64,000 nucleotides of DNA from Adenophora triphylla var. japonica. Taxonomy: Eukaryota; Streptophyta; Magnoliopsida; Asterales; Campanulaceae. The stretch covers positions 1-64,000 of the forward strand of contig JAFEMH010006937.1 of the NCBI GenBank assembly GCA_022495995.1, written 5' to 3'. Under the pieces are notes generated by a model that had not been told where the DNA came from, did not search any database, and worked only from the letters and a program-made list of their open reading frames with translations. This document shows positions 57,441 to 64,000 of this stretch, in pieces. The position numbers were made by a program, and so were the translations under genes. The number at the start of each line of letters is the position of its first letter. Position 1 is the first letter of the stretch.

Positions 57441-58330
57441 TACAGGTCGCCCCCTAGAATGACATAGTGGGAGGCCAACCGTTTCAGGGCTTGCAAGCTC
57501 TTGGCCTTGATGCCTTCTTTTGGTCTACCATCTTCGTCTCTGAAAGCGGACTCTCCATCTTTGAGGAACTGGTAAATCTGACTGTACCAGGGTTCCTTGA
57601 CAGGCTCGGGTCCCAAGTCTACTTCACAACAGAAAGTCGGGGCTTCTCTTCTACCCACTCTGAAGGGTTTTATTGCCTTTCCCTCGGGGATCTCTACCAG
57701 TGAGGCTAGAGTAGCTAAGGCATCCGCGAATCTGTTCTTATCCCTTGGCAGGTAATGGAAGGTCACTTCTCTGAATTGCTCAGTCAACTCTTCCATGTAT
57801 GCATGATACCTCTGAAGGTTGGGATCCACATTCTTCCATTTGTTGGAGACCTGGCTGATGATCAGGGCTGAGTCTCCATAAACTTCGAGCTCCTTGACAT
57901 TTCTTTCTAAGGCAGCCTCTAAACCAGCAATGCAAGCTTCATACTCGGCGACATTGTTCATGGCAGGGAAGTTCAACTTGAGGGCTATGGGTGTGTGCTC
58001 ATCTTTCGGATCGACCAGTAGCATTCCTACGCCGTTTCCTCTTTTGTTAGCAGCTCCGTCAAAGAATAGCTGCCATCGGTTCTCAGGCTCAACTATAAAG
58101 ATCCCTTCATCTGGGAATTGGGGTTCAGGCCCGCGGTCCTCATTGCTAGGGAAGTTTGCCAGATGGTCTGACAATGCTTGACCCTTGATGGCTTTTCTCG
58201 TCACATAGTTGATGTCATACTCAGCTAAGAAGAACGACCACTTTGCTAGGCGCATCGAGAGGGAAGGCTTGTCGAAGATGTACTTGATGGGTTCCATTTT
58301 CGAGACCAAGTTCACAGAGTGGGCTTGCAT
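57368..58330 (-). pseudogene. C pol: two RNase H domains
   Basis: A 320-codon open frame: the end of gypsy RNase H, then the Tat archaeal-type RNase H with F-F-D-G-A, A-E-Y-E-A, G-D-S-A-L-I and R-F-A-D-A-L-A. It continues into the linker before integrase. Nearly the same as B and A. Confidence 0.92.
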
Positions 58331-59850
58331 GTAATGCTTCAGCTTACTGACTACCCAGATCAGTCCTGCACAAAAGTCTTTTCACACGCTGAGTAATTGA
58401 GCTCACTTCCCTGTAGCTTCCGGCTGACAAAGTAAATGGTGTTCTCTACCCGAGAGTCCTTTTTCTCCTGAGCAAGAATAGCCCCAACTGCCGTATCAGT
58501 GACAGTGAGATAGAGCAGAAGAGGTTTCTGTCTATATGGGGGCATAGCACTGGAGGATGTACTAAGTACGCCTTAATTTGGTCAAAGGCATCCTGGCATT
58601 CCTTGGTCCATTCTGTGTCTGCATTCTTCTTCATGAGCTTGAAGATGGGCTCGCACATAGTAGTCAACTGGTTGACAAAGCAGTTGATGTACTGTAGTTT
58701 GCCCATAAAGCTCTTGACTTCTGTCTGGGTTCAAGGTGGCCTCATGTCCATAACGGCCTTGATCTTTCGGGGATCGACTTCAATACCTCGCTCCGTGACC
58801 ATATACCCAAGCACTTTTCCCCTTGTCACTCCAAAGGTGCATTTGGCAGGGTTCAGTCTCATGGAATGCTATCTCAACCTCTCAAAGAACTTTCGCAAGT
58901 CGATAAAGTGCTGTACATCCTCGCCTTTGGAGTGGATTATCATGTCATCGACATAGACCTCAATCTCCTTGTGGATCATGTCATGAAAGAGTGCAGTCGC
59001 TGCCCTCTGATACGTAGCCCCGGTGTTCTTAAGCCCAAATGGCATCACTGTATAGCAGTACGTTCCCCACGGTGTGGTGAAGGCTGTCTTTTCTTGGTCC
59101 TCCTCGGCCATCTTGATCTGGTTGTAGCCAGCAAAGCCATCAACGAAGGATTTGACTTCGTAGTTGGCAGTGGCGTCCACCAGAATGTCTATGTTTGGCA
59201 AGGGATAGTCGTCTTTGGGGCTGGCCTTGTTCAGATCCCGAAAATCTACACAACAGCGCACCTTCCCATTGGCCTTAGTCACAGTCACAATGTTGGATAG
59301 CCATGTCGGATATTCGATGACTCGGATGAATCCTACCCGCAGTAGCTTCTCAATCTCTTCTTTGACCTGGAGAGACCACTCTGACTTGATCTTTCTCAGT
59401 TTCTGCTTTATTGGCTTAGCATCTGGTGCTAGAGGGATTCTGTGCTCCACAATTGAACTGTCTAGCCCTGGCATATCCCTGTATGACCATGCAAACACGT
59501 CCATGTATTCTCTGAGCATATTGATCAGTCTGTCCCGTTCAACCCCCTGGAAGAAGTTTCCAATCTGTGTCTCTTTAGGTTCCTCGACAGTACCCAAGTT
59601 AACACTTGTCAAAACCTCCTCGGTAGCTTGGGCCCGGTTTTCCTCTTTTTCTGTAACCTGCTTAAAGATTTCTTTATTGTATTGTTCGTTTAGTGTGTTT
59701 GCATCTTGTTCAAATGATTCATTATTAACTGTTGTTAAGTTTTGAGTTAATATGACATTTGTTAAGTTGGCAATAAAGGGATACTCAGAAAGATCTGTCA
59801 TTTCATTCAAAGCGAAAGGAAAGATGACATTGGTTACATATTCATAATCC
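58331..59850 (-). pseudogene. C pol: reverse transcriptase
   Basis: The 313-codon frame (58869-59810) runs from an Asn/Glu-rich leader through P-T-W-L-S-N, V-M-P-F-G-L and the catalytic Y-V-D-D (about 58945), ending at a TAG near 58872 where Gln is expected. The thumb and early RNase H follow with a TGA near 58732, a frame change near 58550 and another near 58365. The gag stop is only about 130 bp upstream, with no protease between. Confidence 0.9.
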
Positions 59851-59977
59851 TCAGGCGTGAGGCCTTCGGATGACTGGAATTCAAAGATTCCTGACTCAAC
59901 TGTATCTTGACCCTACCGACTCTGGACCCTACACTACTTATTGACTCGAAGTGTTTGACACGGGTTGGACTGGGGTT

Positions 59978-62404
59978 TCACTCTTTCCTGCTGTTGCCTT
60001 GGGGAGTAGCAGTCTTGTCAGTGTTCCCATTTGGCTGTGCATCTTGCAAACCGTCTTTGCCTTTATTGACACCATTCCCATGGGGGATGTCTGACTGATC
60101 TGGCGCAATCTCCTTTCCGAATCTGACCATATCCATTTGTACCTCTGGGGTAATGGGACCAGTTGCACTTTCGGCATCCAAGAGATAGCTTTCTTCATCA
60201 TAAAAGTCTTCTGGCTCGTTCACTCTTCTTTCCACATTCTTCCAAACAGGTGGTTGGGACTGATCCTCATGAGCAGTAAGAGCCATCACGAACACATTAT
60301 GCTCACCGTGAGTGATGAAGGGTTCCGGAGAGACTTTCATCATCATAGATTGGCTTATTTCTGCCTCACAATCTTCATAGGTGAGCCTTTCTTCTGTAAT
60401 CTTGACTATGGTCACTGGTTCGATATCACAAAAGAGAGGTCGGGCCTTGACAACATTAACGAAATCGGTTCCTATTATGGGTCCAAATTGTCCTTCCATG
60501 GCGGAGGCATCAATCAGATCTTTCCACTCTCCTTGCAATTCAGCATAAGGAACATTGAATTCCAGGATGTCTATGATCTTTGGATTCCCAAAACCGGCTG
60601 CATTTGTCTCCCCAAACTCAATCATGTTGACTCGATTGTTGGCAGGAAGAGGATTCTTGACCACATTGGGACCTCGAGGGGGTTCCAGCTTGCCTTCTTC
60701 AATCAGGCGAGAGATCAGGAACTTTAGGTAAGTACAATCATTGGTGTTATGCCCATGGTACTTGTGAAAGCGGCAATGCTTGGTTTCGTCCATCCTGACA
60801 CTAGGGTTTTTTGGTTTCCAGTTTTCCAAAGGTCTAATGAGTCCTTCGGCCACCAAACCGTCGAAGACCTTCTCTAGTGGCATCCCAAAATCTTCAGCAG
60901 TGTAGGAACGAGGCCTTGGCTTCACAGAGACTTGACCTGAACTTTGTCCAACTTTCTCATTCTGGATATAATTGACAGCGCCAACCGTTTCTTTTCCCTT
61001 TACAGTGACGGTTGTGGCATTTGAGACTGGTGCTTTGTAGCGGTAGGAGTTGCCTGTTCCTGTGACCGGAGCCATGTTGAAGGCATTTTCGAACTTGGTG
61101 CTGGCATTTTCCATTGGCCGAAGGTCAGGATAATAGTAATTACCAATCTGGACCCTTAACTGAGGTTTCAAGCAAGACTGGAAGATCTCCATCTGTTCTT
61201 CTTCATTCAGCGGGGTCATCATTTCACTAAGCTTCCAATTCCATCTCTTGTAGAATTCACTTACCGGCTCGTCTGGGCGCTGCAGAGTGCCTTGTAGGTC
61301 ATTCTTGCTGGTTTCCCAATTCAAATTAGCCTTATACTTTTCCAGGAATGCTTCCTTGAACTGGTCCCACGTGGCTCGGGCTTCTGGCCTCACATACAGG
61401 AACCACCTAAGAGCTGAACCCTTCAATGACAATTGAAAGTGGTCGTCCATCTGCTGATGTGTATAATCTTTGGCTCTCATGGCAAGAAGGTAGCTTTCAA
61501 TGTGAGTCCGGGGACAATCGGTGCCATTGAACTTTTCAATCTCAGGCATTCGAAATTTTGGAGGAAGAGGGACAATTTTGCTGGGATCAGTGATCTGGTA
61601 TGCTGCCTTCTTGGTGCTCAGTTCCCCAAACTTCTCTTGCATGGACTTAACTTGTTCCATCAACCAAGTCATGTTGGGGTCAGGTGACGGTTTAGGATTG
61701 TTCGATTCTGAAGCAAGCTTATCAGATTTGGGTGGCAGGACAGTGGGTGGCACAGTGGTAGCTGGTACCATGGCTTGGGGATCTTTAGAAGGGAAGTAAG
61801 TGTAAACTTGACCTGATCCTATGTTTCCGTGAGGCTGGCCGGAGGCATAGGAATTAGGTTCATAGTTACCAGGGTAGGAAAAAGGATGCGGAACCTCGTA
61901 GGGTCCTGTTGGCAAGGTTGGGGGTGAAAGATCTGTTGTGGCAGGGCATAGGTTAAAGAGATCATTGGATTGATTATGAGGCCTGGAGATTGTCTGGGAT
62001 GGCCCATACTGAGGAGGGGGAGTGAATCTCGTGGGGTAATGCAGAGGCTGCGTAACTGGGATAGCTGTGGCGTTTGCTCTATGTTGGTAGGGAACAAAGT
62101 TGGGTCTTATCTGAGGAGGTGAGGGTTTTGGAACCCTGATGGCCTGGGATGTTGGAAAGGACTGAAAAGGAGTAGTCCTTGGTAAAGGATCATATGTAGA
62201 TGGAGGAGGGCATTGGTTATAAGTTGGGGAAGATGAGATGGCTACTTCTGGAGTCTCATCTTCTACCATAACCAGGGAACCGTTGGACTCAACCACTATC
62301 TGAACCCCATGACGACGAAGCGCATCAATGAGCATGGCTTGCTGTTCCTCATGGACCTTACGACTGTTTTCCAAGGCTAAGGCTAGCTCTTCTTCCCTAG
62401 TCAT
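59978..62404 (-). CDS. gag: C gag, 808 codons, intact frame
   Basis: This is the structural protein of the element. Residues 1-40 are charged and helical, 55-245 are Pro/Tyr/Ser-rich, about 290-425 form the retrotransposon Gag (capsid) domain with L-R-W-F and the W-D-Q-F-K-E-A-F-L-E-K-Y block, and 544-557 hold C-R-F-H-K-Y-H-G-H-N-T-N-D-C, the modified zinc knuckle of Tat Gag. The C-terminal 200 residues are acidic. The ATG at 62402-62404 is the first after a TAG at 62405-62407. Upstream, an ATG at 62444-62446 with 13 further codons is in the same frame, so the natural start may have been there, with the TAG a later mutation. It is the only undamaged large frame in the window, but it has no protease downstream. 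Confidence 0.88.
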   Translation of the reverse strand: MTREEELALALENSRKVHEEQQAMLIDALRRHGVQIVVESNGSLVMVEDETPEVAISSSPTYNQCPPPSTYDPLPRTTPFQSFPTSQAIRVPKPSPPQIRPNFVPYQHRANATAIPVTQPLHYPTRFTPPPQYGPSQTISRPHNQSNDLFNLCPATTDLSPPTLPTGPYEVPHPFSYPGNYEPNSYASGQPHGNIGSGQVYTYFPSKDPQAMVPATTVPPTVLPPKSDKLASESNNPKPSPDPNMTWLMEQVKSMQEKFGELSTKKAAYQITDPSKIVPLPPKFRMPEIEKFNGTDCPRTHIESYLLAMRAKDYTHQQMDDHFQLSLKGSALRWFLYVRPEARATWDQFKEAFLEKYKANLNWETSKNDLQGTLQRPDEPVSEFYKRWNWKLSEMMTPLNEEEQMEIFQSCLKPQLRVQIGNYYYPDLRPMENASTKFENAFNMAPVTGTGNSYRYKAPVSNATTVTVKGKETVGAVNYIQNEKVGQSSGQVSVKPRPRSYTAEDFGMPLEKVFDGLVAEGLIRPLENWKPKNPSVRMDETKHCRFHKYHGHNTNDCTYLKFLISRLIEEGKLEPPRGPNVVKNPLPANNRVNMIEFGETNAAGFGNPKIIDILEFNVPYAELQGEWKDLIDASAMEGQFGPIIGTDFVNVVKARPLFCDIEPVTIVKITEERLTYEDCEAEISQSMMMKVSPEPFITHGEHNVFVMALTAHEDQSQPPVWKNVERRVNEPEDFYDEESYLLDAESATGPITPEVQMDMVRFGKEIAPDQSDIPHGNGVNKGKDGLQDAQPNGNTDKTATPQGNSRKE

Positions 62405-62446
62405 CTAGTTACCCAAACCGCTGTTGTTTTCTGTCAAATCGGCCAT

Positions 62447-64000
62447 TCTGACTCTCTGGACTGACAAAACTAAGGATTATGGTGAACTATCTGAGAATTC
62501 TGCGCTAACAAGCCGCTGACCCGGTATTCTCACCCACTTCTTTCTTGCTGCGGGAAAGGGATAGGAGAGGTTTAGATTCGGGGTAGGTGTTTAGGCTGAA
62601 GGCTCAAGCAATATGCAAATTAAAAATCTTCCAGTTTACTTAAAACGGTGTCTTTTATTAATTTCTATTTGGTTGAAAAAGGGGTTTTGCCCTTCTTTTT
62701 CGCAACTACTCTAGATCCTGGATCAGTGGGCTCCGTCACTACGTCTATAAGCCCCTCGTATTCCACTTGTATTTCGACCTCCCAGGGAGGACAGCCCCGG
62801 GCGAGGGTCCTATAGGGCACGCGGATCCCACCGACCGAGAGAGAAGAACAATCCTAACGGGTCTAGCAGGTCGTAGGAACTTTTAATGCGTGAGCGATGC
62901 GGATTATGGTCAAGGCAATGCCGGAAAGTCTCGTCTTTCAGCCTTAACGGAATTTCGACAGGGTTTTGCTCGCGCGATTGACGTTTTGACTTTTGGCAAT
63001 GTCCAAGAAGATAATATGCATGGGTCGGGCGGTAAAAGTCGAATGACACAGTGTCATATTGAACTTCGTTGCATACGCTGTGCGTGAGTCAAAGTTGAAG
63101 TCAATGCCGGGACAAGATCTTGCCAATTTTTCCTTGTCGAAATTTCGGCAGAGCTCCGCTTGCGCGAAAGATCTTTGGAATTTTGGCACGGACTTGATCT
63201 CAACTCTTACGCATCCCATGCGGGTCAAAGTCAAAGTCAATGCCGGAGTCAAGATTCTGCCAATTTTTCCTTGGCGGAATTTCGGCAGAGTTTCGCTCGC
63301 GCGAAGTATCTCGACTTCCGTCATGGGCTAGGGTTTGACCTTTACGGGGATATTCAACTGGGCTATATGACACGGACTAGACCAAAAACCAACCAAAAGT
63401 CACGGTTTTGAAATGTGTGACACGGACTGTGCATTGGTCGATACTGGCTGCCATGGGGAGTTTGGGATGATTCCGTGCGCGCCCGGGAGCATCGTAATAC
63501 TGTCCGTGACTGCAACTGAACAACCACCCCGGGTTAAAGGGACGTGCGTGCAAAGTGTACAGGATATATAAGGTGCGCGTAGTGTGCGGCCTCCTAAAAA
63601 TAATCCTTTTTGAGTTAAAACAAAAATTTTCAGAAATGTGTTTTAAAGGAATGATTTTTCGGGACGGGGAAATGCAGCAAATAAGCACGTAAATTTTCTG
63701 GGAGCCCCGGTCAGTCTTGGAACTGAATAGCCCCAAGCTGCCAAGGCTGCCAGATTAATCTCAATTTTTGTCCTGGTGGAATTGCTAATGAAGCCGCCCG
63801 GCCAGAATCCAGGGAGGATTAAGCCGTACGGCTGCATCAAGCAACTTTCCAGGTTCCAATTTCTTTGATCTGCAGGCTATTTTCTCGGCCTTTTTGGCAC
63901 CTTTTCAGCTTCCAGCAAGCTTCCTGTTCATTTTCAGAATGTGCACAATCCCCAAGAAGCAATGATGCATGCCATGCAATGCAAAAAATAAGGCAAGTAT
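62447..64000 (-). other. C: 5' leader with direct repeats and paired palindromes
   Basis: Non-coding leader, collinear with A (20190-21630). Three repeats of about 140-180 bp (62940-63330) carry near-palindromes: TTTTGCTCGCGCGA (about 62963), TCCGCTTGCGCGAA (63155-63168) and TTCGCTCGCGCGAA (63292-63305). GCCGCCCGGC (63793-63802) and GCCGTACGGC (63823-63832) form the family's fourth palindrome pair, 30 bp apart. No TATA box is clear on either strand near it. Confidence 0.65.

Larger units (their letters stand above)
47193..64000 (-). mobile_element. Tat-lineage element C, 3' LTR to leader; runs off the window
   Basis: Inserted into the gag of element B. The 3' LTR, repeats, plus-strand genes 1 and 2, pol, gag and most of the 5' leader are here; by alignment with A, the PBS and 5' LTR should start within a few hundred bases beyond 64000. 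It is the same family as A (shared LTR wording, repeats, palindrome and missing protease) and better preserved. Confidence 0.92.

Overview
This 64 kb window looks like plant nuclear DNA, most likely from a eudicot and from repeat-rich chromatin. I found no host gene, rRNA, tRNA or CRISPR array. Nearly every base belongs to LTR retrotransposons nested inside one another. The plant assignment rests on plant retrotransposon lineages (Tat, Del/Tekay-like, Athila-like, Ty1/copia), two Stowaway MITEs and spliced plant mobile domain genes. I cannot name the species.

Layout. (1) 1-3423, plus strand: 3' part of a Ty1/copia element with one LTR, carrying a Stowaway MITE. (2) 3424-7323 and 23616-26568, minus strand: a Del/Tekay-like Ty3/gypsy element with gag, pol, tRNA-Met-type PBS and a 2.5 kb 5' LTR. 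The copia element abuts its integrase end, and Tat element A (7324-23615) is inserted in its gag. (3) 26569-28703, plus strand: LTR, PBS and broken gag of an Athila-like element. Tat element B (28704-47192) is inserted in that gag. (4) Tat element C (47193 to beyond 64000) is inserted in the gag of B.

Elements A, B and C share an unusual plan. The minus strand carries gag and pol with the two RNase H domains typical of Tat. The opposite strand carries two further genes that converge on pol. Gene 1 has four exons and encodes a plant mobile domain (PMD) protein. Gene 2 resembles a plant domain I recognise as DUF7745-like. Between the 3' LTR and gene 1 lie family-specific minisatellites, and between gene 2 and pol lie T-rich repeats. 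All copies of genes 1 and 2 here are broken, but exon 1 is exactly 177 nt in all three and the intron positions are kept. Only the 808-codon gag frame of C is long and open. A and C lack the protease/G-patch segment that B keeps.

The most striking pattern is regulatory. In each Tat family the promoters carry two short GC-rich palindromes about 30 bp apart, usually about 20 bp before a TATA-like box. The palindrome is nearly constant within a family (GCCG-NN-CGGC in A and C; TCATCCGCGCGGATGA in B) but differs between families, and it recurs at the LTR promoter and at the promoters of genes 1 and 2. Paired or clustered palindromes of other sequences also occur in the copia, Del/Tekay-like and Athila-like LTRs. 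One reading is a self-recognition system in which an element-encoded protein binds its own element's promoters. That is inference.
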